A DNA stretch of 64,000 nt from NCBI RefSeq assembly GCF_017347585.1, contig NZ_AP024480.1:124001-188000 (forward strand), given 5' to 3'. Positions 24,538 through 34,291 of this stretch are shown one piece after another. The stretch comes from Caldicellulosiruptor diazotrophicus (GTDB lineage: Bacteria; Bacillota; Thermoanaerobacteria; Caldicellulosiruptorales; Caldicellulosiruptoraceae). Below the pieces are notes generated by a model. The model ran no database searches. It was not told where the DNA came from and worked only from the letters and a program-made list of their open reading frames with translations. Within the stretch, counting starts at the first letter, position 1; the number at the start of each line of letters is the position of its first letter. Both the position numbers and the translations under genes were made by a program.

Positions 24538-27489
24538 ATGAAGAGAAAAAGGATACTAAATTTAGTTATTGCGATTTTGTTATTTGTAAATATTCTTTTG
24601 GGTTTTGGGACAGTACTGCATGAAAAAGCATTGGCTGGGCAATGGCCGGTTTCGTGGGGCTATACAGTAATAGGCAATAGCACTTATCAACCAGAAAATC
24701 CTGTTGCTGCTTTTGACCATGAAACAGGAAAAGTTACGGTTAGCTGCACAAAAGGAGAAATCAACAGGACATCTACTCAAACTTCGACCACAGTTGATTA
24801 TTTTCCGTTTGTTTATACTACTATATCAAACACCGTTTTCACGGCATACGTTTACATCACAAACCCAATTTCTTTTACTTCAGCCAATTCAAACTATCCA
24901 CGCGGAGGGTTAATAGTAAGAAATGGGCTTGATATTCAGGACACTTATTACGCTGCATTGGTAGAATACAATAGTGCAAGTGCTACCAAGTGGGATTTGA
25001 AGGCTCAGAGAAGATTTGGAAGTACTGCCGGTTCTTCTACGCGAAGTGCAATATCGTTCCCATGTGTTTTGAAAATTGTAAGATCATCTTCAACAAACAT
25101 AGCAGTCTATTATGGAGAAGTTAACAGCAGTAATGGAACTATAACTTGGTATGGACCAATAGGTTCCCGAAGCGATGCTGGTGTCTTAAATTCTACTCTC
25201 TATGTAGGTGTTGGCGTTGCCATTCAGGGAAGCAATGGGAGTCCTGCTACTCTTCAGACAAGTTTTGTGAGGATTAAGGAAGGTACGGCAGACACCACAA
25301 CCGCTCCACAGAATCTGACAGATATCTTTAATATTCCTCAAAAACCTCAGCTTACAGTGGAGAGTGACGACTCTAAAGCAAAGCTTATGTGGAATTTTGA
25401 CAGAAATGTTGCTTCATATGATGTTTTGATTTCGGAAGATGGTTCAAATTTCAGCACTGTGGGTAGCGGTCTTACAGAGGAAAGTGAGGGGCTTTTAGTA
25501 GTTCAAGGTAACGCATTTTTCACGATTGATAGACTTACCAATGGCAAACAGTACTATGTAAAGGTGAGGGCAAAGAATGAATATGGTGCAGTCGAATCAG
25601 ATGTAATAACGGTAATTCCAGAAAAACCCACGCCTCCACCAAAACCAACAGTATTGCAGACTGCGTACAGTGATGGATGGGTGTCAATAAAGTGGAAGAC
25701 AGTTTCGAAAGCGACGTATTATGTTGTTTATATAGGAGAGGAGTCAAACAACTATACAAACTGGAAGATAATAAATGACAATGGTTTGCCAAATCAGACC
25801 TATGAGTGCAAGTTTGAAAATCTTGTTAACAAAAAGCCTTATTATTTAAGGCTATACGCTGGAAATAATGTAGGGCTTAGTGAAGGTTCTGACGAGGTTG
25901 TTATAACCCCATATCCGATACCTGCAGTTCCGACTTTTGAGGTAATACCGGGAGTACTTGAGCTAACAATAAAATGGAACAGGGTAGAGGATGCAGAGAA
26001 GTATACAATCTTTTTGGGCAAGAGTTCGAAGAACTACACAGTGAGTGCCACAGTTTATGATGATGGCAGTTCAAGCTATTCATATACATTTAAAAAGCTT
26101 GAAGGGCTGACGTATTATATTTCTATGAATGCAAGCAACAATAGTGGGACAAGCAGCAATGCTCAAGAGATGTCAGCAATGCCGATACTGCCACCGCATT
26201 ATGTCACAAACTTAGTAGTTTATGATCAGGACAATGCAGCAAACTGGTCGCTGCAGTACAATTTGCAGGTGGGCAGCAAGATATTTGGTGACAGGGATTA
26301 TGCGGTAGTTTCAATGCCGACGGTATTAGAAGGCGCATACTGGATAAGCACAGCAAATCTTTCGAGGTCGTACAATGCGACGCTGGTGATAGCAAGCTTT
26401 ACAGTAACAGAGGATGTTGATGTATATGTTGCACTGGATTCGAGACTTTATACATCTAATCAGGTACCGGCCTTCTTGAGTTCTTGGAAACTTACAGAAT
26501 ACAAAATAATTGATAATGGAACAAATCCTCAAGTAACCTATTTGCTCTACAAAAAGTCTTTTAGTAAAGGTTCGTTGGTTGAACTTGGTTCTCAAGGTGT
26601 AAGTAGCGGTTGTGTATTTTATTTCGTTTTAATGAAAAAACAGCTATTCTCCATTGATTCTGAAGACATTGTTTATACTAATAGACCACTATATAACATT
26701 AAAGGCAAGATATTTACTGGTGCATCAGTTACAATTAAGATGGCTGATGAAGTTGTTGCTACATATGATACTGTTAACCAAGATAGGGATTTTAGCATAA
26801 CTGTTAATCTTAAGGAAGGCGAAAATTTGATAGAGTTTTCAGGTATATCTGCTGATGGATATGTTTCAAATAGACTTATAAGAATTGTATATGACTCTAC
26901 CTCTCCTAAGATTACATTTAAACAAACTCCGGTTGAATACGAAAATGAAATCCCTTCGAGCATTATAAAGTTTGTGTGTGATGAGGACATTTATGTAAGT
27001 ATAAAAGTAAATGAACAATCTGTTTTAGATAATGTATATTGTCCAGCATTACAAGATAAAGAACTGGTAGTTACTCTAAGTGAGGGGAGTAATACTATAT
27101 CACTAACAGCAAAGGATAGGTCTGGTAATATAGCCGCATACCAGTGGACAACAGTTTATGAATATATAGTTAAAAATATAAGTTTTGTTGATGACTATGA
27201 AAATCCAATTACAAGCTTAACAGAAAATGCCTTAATAAACGTTCTTGCAAAAGCAGAAAACAAGTTAAATATAAGCAAAGATATAGCTATTGTAATTGCA
27301 TATTACAATAGTGCGAATCAGATGATAGGATATAGTATCTCATATGATACTGTCTTGCCTAATTCTACAGAAGAACTTTTGTGTGGTATTCAGCTGCCTT
27401 CAAATATTAATGGTGTAAAAATAAAAGCGTTCATATGGAACTCGTTAGAAGGAATGATTCCACTTTCATCTGTGATTGTTCTTAAATAA
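24538..27489 (+). CDS. Secreted multi-domain fibronectin type III protein, no known catalytic domain
   Basis: A 983-residue exported protein. Signal peptide about 1-34; an N-terminal beta-sandwich-like region (about 35-255, with GGLIVRNGLDIQDTYYAAL as in DUF1349/LamG-like folds); three fibronectin type III domains (about 267-365, 367-460, 462-551); a module at about 552-702 (AYWISTANLSRSYNATL, DVDVYVALDSRLYTS) that I associate with C-termini of pectate-lyase-type proteins; two Ig-like domains (about 715-876) and a C-terminal module (880-983) related to the end of the next protein. No glycosidase or lyase active site recognised. ATG 24538 chosen over GTG 24535 by spacing to AGGAGG. Possibly a pectin-binding or new lyase protein. 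Confidence 0.7.
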   Translation: MKRKRILNLVIAILLFVNILLGFGTVLHEKALAGQWPVSWGYTVIGNSTYQPENPVAAFDHETGKVTVSCTKGEINRTSTQTSTTVDYFPFVYTTISNTVFTAYVYITNPISFTSANSNYPRGGLIVRNGLDIQDTYYAALVEYNSASATKWDLKAQRRFGSTAGSSTRSAISFPCVLKIVRSSSTNIAVYYGEVNSSNGTITWYGPIGSRSDAGVLNSTLYVGVGVAIQGSNGSPATLQTSFVRIKEGTADTTTAPQNLTDIFNIPQKPQLTVESDDSKAKLMWNFDRNVASYDVLISEDGSNFSTVGSGLTEESEGLLVVQGNAFFTIDRLTNGKQYYVKVRAKNEYGAVESDVITVIPEKPTPPPKPTVLQTAYSDGWVSIKWKTVSKATYYVVYIGEESNNYTNWKIINDNGLPNQTYECKFENLVNKKPYYLRLYAGNNVGLSEGSDEVVITPYPIPAVPTFEVIPGVLELTIKWNRVEDAEKYTIFLGKSSKNYTVSATVYDDGSSSYSYTFKKLEGLTYYISMNASNNSGTSSNAQEMSAMPILPPHYVTNLVVYDQDNAANWSLQYNLQVGSKIFGDRDYAVVSMPTVLEGAYWISTANLSRSYNATLVIASFTVTEDVDVYVALDSRLYTSNQVPAFLSSWKLTEYKIIDNGTNPQVTYLLYKKSFSKGSLVELGSQGVSSGCVFYFVLMKKQLFSIDSEDIVYTNRPLYNIKGKIFTGASVTIKMADEVVATYDTVNQDRDFSITVNLKEGENLIEFSGISADGYVSNRLIRIVYDSTSPKITFKQTPVEYENEIPSSIIKFVCDEDIYVSIKVNEQSVLDNVYCPALQDKELVVTLSEGSNTISLTAKDRSGNIAAYQWTTVYEYIVKNISFVDDYENPITSLTENALINVLAKAENKLNISKDIAIVIAYYNSANQMIGYSISYDTVLPNSTEELLCGIQLPSNINGVKIKAFIWNSLEGMIPLSSVIVLK

Positions 27490-27514
27490 TTTCTTAATCT
27501 CTTTTTTATGGGCG

Positions 27515-27539
27515 GAGGAAGAAAAATTTTATCTTCCTC
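27515..27539 (+). terminator. Hairpin between the two large secreted-protein genes
   Basis: GAGGAAGA (27515-27522) / TCTTCCTC (27532-27539), 8-bp stem. No long T-run, so partial termination or mRNA processing is likelier than a full stop. Confidence 0.5.
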
Positions 27540-27599
27540 TGCTTGTGTAAATTATTCAAAGAATCTACTGGGGCAAATCAAAAAAGGGGGTAAACTGAT

Positions 27600-30500
27600 G
27601 TGAGAAAAAGATTGCTAAGTTTATTTGTTTTAGTCACATTTTTGTTGAGTTTATTGCCTTTTAATTTAATAACAAGAGCTGAAAATTTAGTACCTGCTTT
27701 TCCTGGTGCTGAAGGTGCAGGAATGTACACAACAGGTGGACGTGGTGGGGATGTTTATGAAGTCACAAATTTAAATGACAGTGGTCCTGGTTCATTGAGA
27801 GATGGAGTTAAGCTTAGCAATGTAACAATAGTATTTAGAGTTTCTGGAACAGTTCATTTAAAATCAGAGCTTGTGATTAGTGGTTCTAATATCACAATAG
27901 CTGGGCAAACAGCTCCAGGTGATGGTATATGCGTTGCTGACTATGGTGTGAGAATCACAGGTAACAATATTATAATAAGATATATGAGATTTAGACCCGG
28001 AAGTGCAAATATTAATTCTGAACCTGATGCACTTACAAGCTTTGGTGGAAGCAAAAACATTATTATAGACCATTGCTCGTTCAGCTGGTCGGTAGATGAA
28101 ACGCTGTCTATATACAGAGTTGAGAATCTGACAGTTCAATGGAGTATAGCAGCAGAGAGTTTGACAATGTCAGGACACTGGAAAGGAAGACATGGTTATG
28201 GTGGTATCTGGGGTGGATACAATGCGACTTGGCATCACAACCTTTTGATGAGCCACACAAGCAGACTTCCACGTGTGAATGTTGGTAGTGCTCCAATCCC
28301 AGAAGCAAAGGTAGAATTTATAAACAACGTTATCTACAATTGGGGATTTAACAACACATACGGCGGAGAAAATACAACTTTGAGCCTTATAAACAACTAC
28401 TATAAGCCAGGTCCTGGTACTCAGGACAGTGTGAAGTCAAGAATAGCAAATCCAACACCTAACGGCTATCCATCATCGTGGTATGTATCAGGAAATATCC
28501 TTGAAGGGAACAACGAAGTAACTACAAATAATGAAGCTGGAATAATTGCAAGTGGGACATACACAAAATTGACAGAACCTGTTGATATACCTGGAAGTGT
28601 AACAGTTCAGGATGCTCAGACAGCATATCAAGAGGTATTAACAAAGGCTGGAGCGGTGTATCCAAAGAGAGATGCAGTTGATGCAAGACTTGTCAATGAA
28701 GTAAAGAATGGTTTGGGGAGATTTATCAACACAGAGGCAGAAGTTGGAGGGTACCCGGAACTGCAGTCAGCGCAGGCGCCGCAGGATACTGACCATGACG
28801 GTATGCCAGATAACTGGGAGATAACAAATGGGTTGAATCCTAATGATCCAAGTGACAGGAATGGGTATAAGTTTGGCAATGGATACACAAATCTTGAGAA
28901 TTACCTCAATTCACTTGTTGATATGAACTATGCACCACAAAATCCAGAAGTGCAGATAATTAATCCAAGCTACAATGCACTTGTTGATGCAGGCTCAGCT
29001 GTGAAGATTGAAGCAAGAGCAAAGGCGTTTGGAGGAACAAAAATAGCAAAGGTAGTATTCTATGACAATGGAATAAAGATAGGAGAAGATTTGACAGAAC
29101 CATATTCGTACACCATAGGTGCAATTGAAGAGGGCACACACTATTTAGTAGCAGTAGCTTACGACTCTAATGGACTTTCAACCCAATCAACGGCAGTGAG
29201 GGTATTTGCAAATGGTCCTAAAGTAAAATTGCCATGGAAAATTGCAGATATAGGAACTCCTGCTATAAAGACAAGTGCATCACTTGATAGTAGTGGAACA
29301 TTAACACTTAAAGCGAACGGTAAAATAGGTGGTTCAACAGATACATTTGGATATGTGTACAGAAAAGTATATGGAGATGCAGAACTCATTGCGAAAATAG
29401 ACTATATGGAAAAGGTAGACCACAACGCATTTGCAGGTTTGATGATTAGAAGCTCGCTTGACCCTGGAGCAGTTGCTGCGTATGTAGCAAAGTCATATGT
29501 AAAAGCTGACAAGCTGACCAATCCGACAGCGGTAAGATTTATTGCAAGACAGGTGGCGAATGCATCAATGGCAAATACTGGTGATGTTGATGCAAGTACG
29601 CCGAACACGGTTGTAAATATAGATGTATCATGGTTGAAAATAAAGAAAAGTGGTTCTGTTGTGGAGGCAGCATATTCACTTGATGGTCAGACATGGAATG
29701 TGATTGGCAGATACACACTCAACATAGGCGATGAGTACTATATAGGATTTGCAGTAGATTCTGCTCAGGCGACAAATCAGATTTACAACTATAACATAGC
29801 AAAGTTTTCAAATATAAGCTTAACAACTTCGGATAACTTTATAGAGATATATAATCCTGAGAATGATTATACAAACGTTGGAGAATACAAAATAAAAGGA
29901 TATGCAAGCATCGATGGAAAGATAACAGTAACAAATGCATCAAGCACAGATACCAAGAATGTAGAGGTGAGTGGACAAACTGAGTTTGAAGTACCAGTAC
30001 AGCTTGTAAGTGGCAACAATACAATTTTTGTAAACCTACAGACAGTAGATGGTTCAAAGTCAAAGCAGATTGTTTTAAACGTTGTATACGATAATCAAAA
30101 GCCAGTTATAAGCTGGGTATCAAAGCCACAGCCAACAGTGCTCAGCAGTGCATACAGCCTGGTGCTTTCGTCAAATGAGGATGGATATCTTACCATCATG
30201 CAGAACAACATGGTTGTATATCAAAATGATTATGTAAAGGCAAATAGCCCGGTTACCTTCAATATCGACTTTGAAAAGGGAAGAAACAAGATAGAAATAA
30301 TAATTAAGGATTTTAGTGGCAATACAACAACAGAAAACTTTGATGTTATATACCTTGCTAATTTTGACATTATGGTAGACAAGAATTATACAGGAAACGA
30401 TGGAGATACAATTAATGGAGTCAAGATATTTAAGACAGTTCAGGCAGCAGTAAACAGTGTACCTTCAAATAACACCAAGAGAGTCATAATCTTTATAAAG

Positions 30501-32225
30501 AGTGGCAGATATTATGAGAAGATAACTATTAACTCACCAAATATTAGCTTGATTGGTGAAGATCCATTTACCACAATTTTGACTTATGATGTTGCAGCAG
30601 GCACGCCCAAACCAGATGGTTCTGGCACATATGGAACATCTGGAAGTGCAAGTGTGACTATCAACAGTGGTGCTATTAACTTCACTGCAGAGAACATCAC
30701 ATTTGAAAATGCTTTTGATGAGAACCAGCCAATTTCAAGCAAACAAGCTGTTGCTGTAAAATCTACAGCTGACAAGATGGTATTCAAGAACTGTAGATTT
30801 ATAGGCAATCAGGATACTTTGTATGCAGATGCAGGAAGACAATATTTTAAGGATTGTTACATCGAAGGTGATGTTGACTTTATATTTGGTGCTGCCCAAG
30901 CAGTGTTTGAAAATAGCACCATATTCTCGGTTGACAGAGCAGGCATAACACCAAAAGGTTATATTACAGCAGCTTCAACAAGAAAATCTGATAATTTTGG
31001 TTTCTTGTTTATAAACAGTAAATTCTTGTCTAATATAACAGTTGCTAATTCAGTATATTTAGGAAGACCATGGCATCCAAGCGCTGATCCGAATCGATGG
31101 GTAAATGTTGTTATTAGAGAATCTTATTTGGGAGAGCACATAAAAGATGAAGGTTGGACAGCAATGAGCTCGACTGATAGCTCTGGTAACACAATATGGT
31201 TCTATCCACAAAATGAGAGATTCTATGAATACAAGAATTATGGACCTGGAGCAAAAATAAACGAGTACAGGCCTCAGCTTGACGATGTCATGGCCCAAGT
31301 TTATACAAAAGAAAATGTTTTTGACGGCTGGGACGCAGACAGTTTCATTGATACCATTTATGATCCTGTTAAAGTTTACGTTGATAATCCGCAGAAGGAT
31401 TCCACAACTAAGATAAACTATACTGTAAAACTGAGTGCTGATTCAGATTGTGAATTAACAGTCAAGAAAGGGAATGAGGTTGTTTACAGTAATCCGTCGT
31501 ACAAAGCAAACACTCAGATAACTATTCCAGTTGTATTGTCTGACGGTATAAACAACATTGTAATTATTGCTACAAAAGATGGCGACAGTGTTGTTAAAGT
31601 TTTGAACGTTGATTTTGTAAACTACGCACCAGAGATAACAGTAATTCAAGCACCACCTTCAAAAACAACAAAACCAACAGTAACTGTCAAGGCTAAGATA
31701 AGCAAAAATGGAACGGTGACATTTAAACGAAACGGCGAAGTTTTGGGAGAGCAAAGTGTGGATGCAAACAAGGAGTTTAGCTTTGAATATTCACTTGTAG
31801 AGGGAGAAAACACATTAGAGCTGGTTGTAATAGATGAGGGTGGAAATGTTCGAGTGACAACATTCAAGGTTGTATATGAAATAGACTGGGGGGCTAATGC
31901 ATTTAGTGTGCAGGTTATTCAGGTTAATAATATGGCAGGTGTAGCCTTGAGCACAATAGGTTCCAATAAGGATATAGTGGTTACAGTAAGCGTTAAGAAT
32001 AATACCGGACTTACAAGAAATGGTGTTGTAGTTGTTGGAGTATTTGATTCGGCAGGAAAGATGATTTCATATGCAGGGAAGAAAATAACAATTGCAGCTG
32101 GAAAATCTATAACCTACAAAGCTGGACTGAGAATTAGCAATGTCAATAGCCCTATTGTGAAAGCTTATGTTGTTGATAGTTTGAAAAGCAAGAATTACTT
32201 ATCTAATGTGGCGTCGTTTAAATAA
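27600..32225 (+). CDS. Secreted pectate lyase (PL1) - pectin methylesterase (CE8) fusion
   Basis: A 1541-residue bifunctional extracellular enzyme. Signal peptide about 1-28; PL1 pectate lyase about 30-390 (FPGAEGAGMYTTGGRGG, ITIAGQTAPG, DHCSFSWSVDETLS, SRLPRVNVG); a calcium-binding linker DTDHDGMPDNWE about 396; Ig-like about 449-535; concanavalin/DUF1349-like about 543-740; two Ig-like about 750-918; CE8 about 923-1250 (QDTLYADAGRQYF, GDVDFIFGAAQ, YLGRPWHPSADP); two more Ig-like about 1255-1427; C-terminal module about 1430-1541. Demethylation by CE8 creates the substrate for PL1, so the fusion is self-supplying. GTG start behind GGGGG. No CBM or SLH recognised; the following gene encodes a cell-surface SLH protein. 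Confidence 0.88.
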   Translation: MRKRLLSLFVLVTFLLSLLPFNLITRAENLVPAFPGAEGAGMYTTGGRGGDVYEVTNLNDSGPGSLRDGVKLSNVTIVFRVSGTVHLKSELVISGSNITIAGQTAPGDGICVADYGVRITGNNIIIRYMRFRPGSANINSEPDALTSFGGSKNIIIDHCSFSWSVDETLSIYRVENLTVQWSIAAESLTMSGHWKGRHGYGGIWGGYNATWHHNLLMSHTSRLPRVNVGSAPIPEAKVEFINNVIYNWGFNNTYGGENTTLSLINNYYKPGPGTQDSVKSRIANPTPNGYPSSWYVSGNILEGNNEVTTNNEAGIIASGTYTKLTEPVDIPGSVTVQDAQTAYQEVLTKAGAVYPKRDAVDARLVNEVKNGLGRFINTEAEVGGYPELQSAQAPQDTDHDGMPDNWEITNGLNPNDPSDRNGYKFGNGYTNLENYLNSLVDMNYAPQNPEVQIINPSYNALVDAGSAVKIEARAKAFGGTKIAKVVFYDNGIKIGEDLTEPYSYTIGAIEEGTHYLVAVAYDSNGLSTQSTAVRVFANGPKVKLPWKIADIGTPAIKTSASLDSSGTLTLKANGKIGGSTDTFGYVYRKVYGDAELIAKIDYMEKVDHNAFAGLMIRSSLDPGAVAAYVAKSYVKADKLTNPTAVRFIARQVANASMANTGDVDASTPNTVVNIDVSWLKIKKSGSVVEAAYSLDGQTWNVIGRYTLNIGDEYYIGFAVDSAQATNQIYNYNIAKFSNISLTTSDNFIEIYNPENDYTNVGEYKIKGYASIDGKITVTNASSTDTKNVEVSGQTEFEVPVQLVSGNNTIFVNLQTVDGSKSKQIVLNVVYDNQKPVISWVSKPQPTVLSSAYSLVLSSNEDGYLTIMQNNMVVYQNDYVKANSPVTFNIDFEKGRNKIEIIIKDFSGNTTTENFDVIYLANFDIMVDKNYTGNDGDTINGVKIFKTVQAAVNSVPSNNTKRVIIFIKSGRYYEKITINSPNISLIGEDPFTTILTYDVAAGTPKPDGSGTYGTSGSASVTINSGAINFTAENITFENAFDENQPISSKQAVAVKSTADKMVFKNCRFIGNQDTLYADAGRQYFKDCYIEGDVDFIFGAAQAVFENSTIFSVDRAGITPKGYITAASTRKSDNFGFLFINSKFLSNITVANSVYLGRPWHPSADPNRWVNVVIRESYLGEHIKDEGWTAMSSTDSSGNTIWFYPQNERFYEYKNYGPGAKINEYRPQLDDVMAQVYTKENVFDGWDADSFIDTIYDPVKVYVDNPQKDSTTKINYTVKLSADSDCELTVKKGNEVVYSNPSYKANTQITIPVVLSDGINNIVIIATKDGDSVVKVLNVDFVNYAPEITVIQAPPSKTTKPTVTVKAKISKNGTVTFKRNGEVLGEQSVDANKEFSFEYSLVEGENTLELVVIDEGGNVRVTTFKVVYEIDWGANAFSVQVIQVNNMAGVALSTIGSNKDIVVTVSVKNNTGLTRNGVVVVGVFDSAGKMISYAGKKITIAAGKSITYKAGLRISNVNSPIVKAYVVDSLKSKNYLSNVASFK

Positions 32226-32253
32226 CATTGTTTTGGCAAAGAAAAATTTTTAG

Positions 32254-32298
32254 CAGAGTGGGAAAGGAAATTTATGGGGATTTTTCTTTCCCACTCTG
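32254..32298 (+). terminator. Long hairpin between the PL1-CE8 gene and the SLH gene
   Basis: Perfect 13-bp stem CAGAGTGGGAAAG (32254-32266) / CTTTCCCACTCTG (32286-32298), 19-base loop. Lies 30 bases before the SLH gene start, so it can attenuate SLH expression from the upstream promoter. Confidence 0.65.
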
Positions 32299-32329
32299 TA
32301 ACAAACAAAAAGCAAAGGGGGAAGTCCTG

Positions 32330-33964
32330 TTGAATAAGAGGTTAAAAAGATTGTTATCGATTTTGTGGATAGTTACAGTGTTTCTATTCTTCGTACCAGC
32401 TATTGCAGGGTCGTTAACAGTAAATGTGAGTATAGACACAAACAAAAATCTTGTAATTAACGGTAAGACAAGTGCAAATAGTTATGTTACCGTAAAGGTT
32501 TTAGACCCTTATGGCAGCATAGATTATTTAGACCAAACCTCAACAGGGGCTGATGGAATTTATGAGTTTAAATATTCTCTTTCTGGTAAGTTTGAGGGTG
32601 TTTATACAATTTATGTGTACTCAAAGGATGTTACATCACCGGTAGTAAAAACTGTTTCATATACAACTTCCCAGTCATCTGGAACAGGTGCTACCATTAT
32701 TTTGCCCAGCAGTCCAGCTACTTCACAGCAACAACAAACACAAACTCAATTGCAAGGACAAAACCAGCAACAGCAGCAACAACAGACTCAGCCAATGCAA
32801 GTTACAGTTATAAAACCGCAAGTTGAGACAAATGGCCAAGTTGCTGTTTCAAAAGTTGATGAAAAGACATTAAGCCAGGCAGTTGCAAGTGCTAAGATAA
32901 ATGAAAAAGGAGAAAAGGTTATAGAGATTTCAGTTGAAGCAAAAGGTAACGTAAATGAGTATGAGCAGGTGATACCGGTAAAATCAGTAAGTGGACAAAA
33001 TGTAGTTTTTAATATTTCGACTAATGTAGGGCAAGTCAAAGTACCGGCAGATGTAATTTCAAGTGGTGTAAAGGTGGAAAACTTGAGCGTTGCAGTAGGT
33101 AAGCTCACCAGCGATAAATTAGCTGAGGTTAAACAGACGATAGGGAAGAATGTAGAGCTTGCCTTAAAAGTGGAAGTTAAAGCTGATGGAAAAGTGTTAA
33201 GTGGAGATAGTATACAAAAACCGATTATAGTAAGCAGCAAATACACACCGTCAATAGGTGTGAACACGAAATATTTAGCTGTAATGAAAGTAAAAGAAGA
33301 TGGAACGGTTGAACCTGTTGCGAGTGGGATGTATTTTGCAGACAGTAAAGTGGTTGCATTCAGGGCAAAAGATTCAGCAAAGTATGTGGTAGTTGAAAAT
33401 CACAAAACCTTTGAAGATATAAAGGATGTTAGCTGGGCAAAAGAACCTGTAGAGGTATTGGCATCTAAAGGTATAGTGAAGGGTGTAAATGAGAAGAATT
33501 TTGCGCCACAGAAGCAAATAACCCGAGCAGACTTTTTGTTGTTACTTGTAAGGGCTCTTGAGCTAAATGCTCAGGTTAAGGACAATTTCAATGATGTATT
33601 GCCAAGTGATTATTATTATGAAGCTGCAGGAGTGGCAAAAGCGCTGGGGATAGTAAACGGAGTTGGAAATGGAAAGTTTAATCCTAAAGGTTTTATTACA
33701 AGACAGGATATGATTGTTATGGCAGACAGGGCGCTCAAGATTGCTGGTTATAAATACAGTAGTAGCATTAAAAGTATAGATACTTATGTTGATGCATCAA
33801 AGGTTTCAAACTATGCAAAAGAAAGTATACAGAAATTTGTCTCAGAAGGATTTATCCAGGGTAGCAATAACAGTTTAAAACCTACTGATAATGCATCAAG
33901 AGCCGAGGTTGCTATTATCGTATATAGATTAATAAATAGTTACTACACCCAGCAACTAAAATAA
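32330..33964 (+). CDS. S-layer-homology (SLH) cell-surface protein
   Basis: A 544-residue exported protein: signal peptide about 1-27, an Ig-like/filamin-like domain about 30-110 (DGIYEFKYSLSGKFEGVYTIYV), a glutamine-rich linker about 132-157, a beta-rich domain about 160-350, and three SLH domains (about 360-412, 418-472, 482-540; each ending TRAD/TRQD/SRAE). SLH domains bind pyruvylated cell-wall polymer. TTG 32330 is chosen because AAAGGGGGAAG precedes it and the signal peptide follows; an in-frame upstream extension would spoil it. No catalytic domain. By position it may anchor or display the pectinases encoded just upstream. Confidence 0.82.
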   Translation: MNKRLKRLLSILWIVTVFLFFVPAIAGSLTVNVSIDTNKNLVINGKTSANSYVTVKVLDPYGSIDYLDQTSTGADGIYEFKYSLSGKFEGVYTIYVYSKDVTSPVVKTVSYTTSQSSGTGATIILPSSPATSQQQQTQTQLQGQNQQQQQQQTQPMQVTVIKPQVETNGQVAVSKVDEKTLSQAVASAKINEKGEKVIEISVEAKGNVNEYEQVIPVKSVSGQNVVFNISTNVGQVKVPADVISSGVKVENLSVAVGKLTSDKLAEVKQTIGKNVELALKVEVKADGKVLSGDSIQKPIIVSSKYTPSIGVNTKYLAVMKVKEDGTVEPVASGMYFADSKVVAFRAKDSAKYVVVENHKTFEDIKDVSWAKEPVEVLASKGIVKGVNEKNFAPQKQITRADFLLLLVRALELNAQVKDNFNDVLPSDYYYEAAGVAKALGIVNGVGNGKFNPKGFITRQDMIVMADRALKIAGYKYSSSIKSIDTYVDASKVSNYAKESIQKFVSEGFIQGSNNSLKPTDNASRAEVAIIVYRLINSYYTQQLK

Positions 33965-34291
33965 TAAATGGTATAAAGCATTGGGAATGCTCTTTGAAAG
34001 TTTTATAAGCCTTAAAAGAGCCTTCCCTTAAGGTAATTTTAATACCCAACCAAAATCTATTTAGGTCATGCTCAGAGAAAAAGTTGTTAAGCAACTAATT
34101 ATAATTAATGTTTATTGTGTATTTAAAATAAAATTAACAGTTTTGCTTGTAGTATGCCACCTAACCTTATTTGTTCTAAGTGGTTTTCTCCTTAATATTT
34201 TCCATTCGATCTTAAAAAAATCAATGTGTGAGTTGGCAGGATGCATATTATAATAATTCTAAAAAAATATGAAATTTAGGAGGAGGATAAA
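33965..34291. other. Intergenic 327 bases, no convincing gene
   Basis: Holds an imperfect hairpin (33983-34027) and then AT-rich DNA that must contain the promoter of the binding-protein gene at 34292. A 61-codon frame at 34068-34253 has no ribosome binding site and looks non-coding. Confidence 0.5.
33983..34027 (+). terminator. Imperfect hairpin after the SLH gene
   Basis: GGGAATGCTCTTT (33983-33995) pairs with AAAGAGCCTTCCC (34015-34027) with one mismatch; modest T content behind. Confidence 0.5.

Noticed and set aside
32725-32800. CAG/CAA-rich tract as a tandem-repeat feature
   Set aside because: It encodes the Gln-rich linker of the SLH protein; imperfect and without a fixed unit.
34068-34253. 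61-codon frame between the SLH and binding-protein genes
   Set aside because: No ribosome binding site, low-complexity hydrophobic translation, lies in a promoter region.
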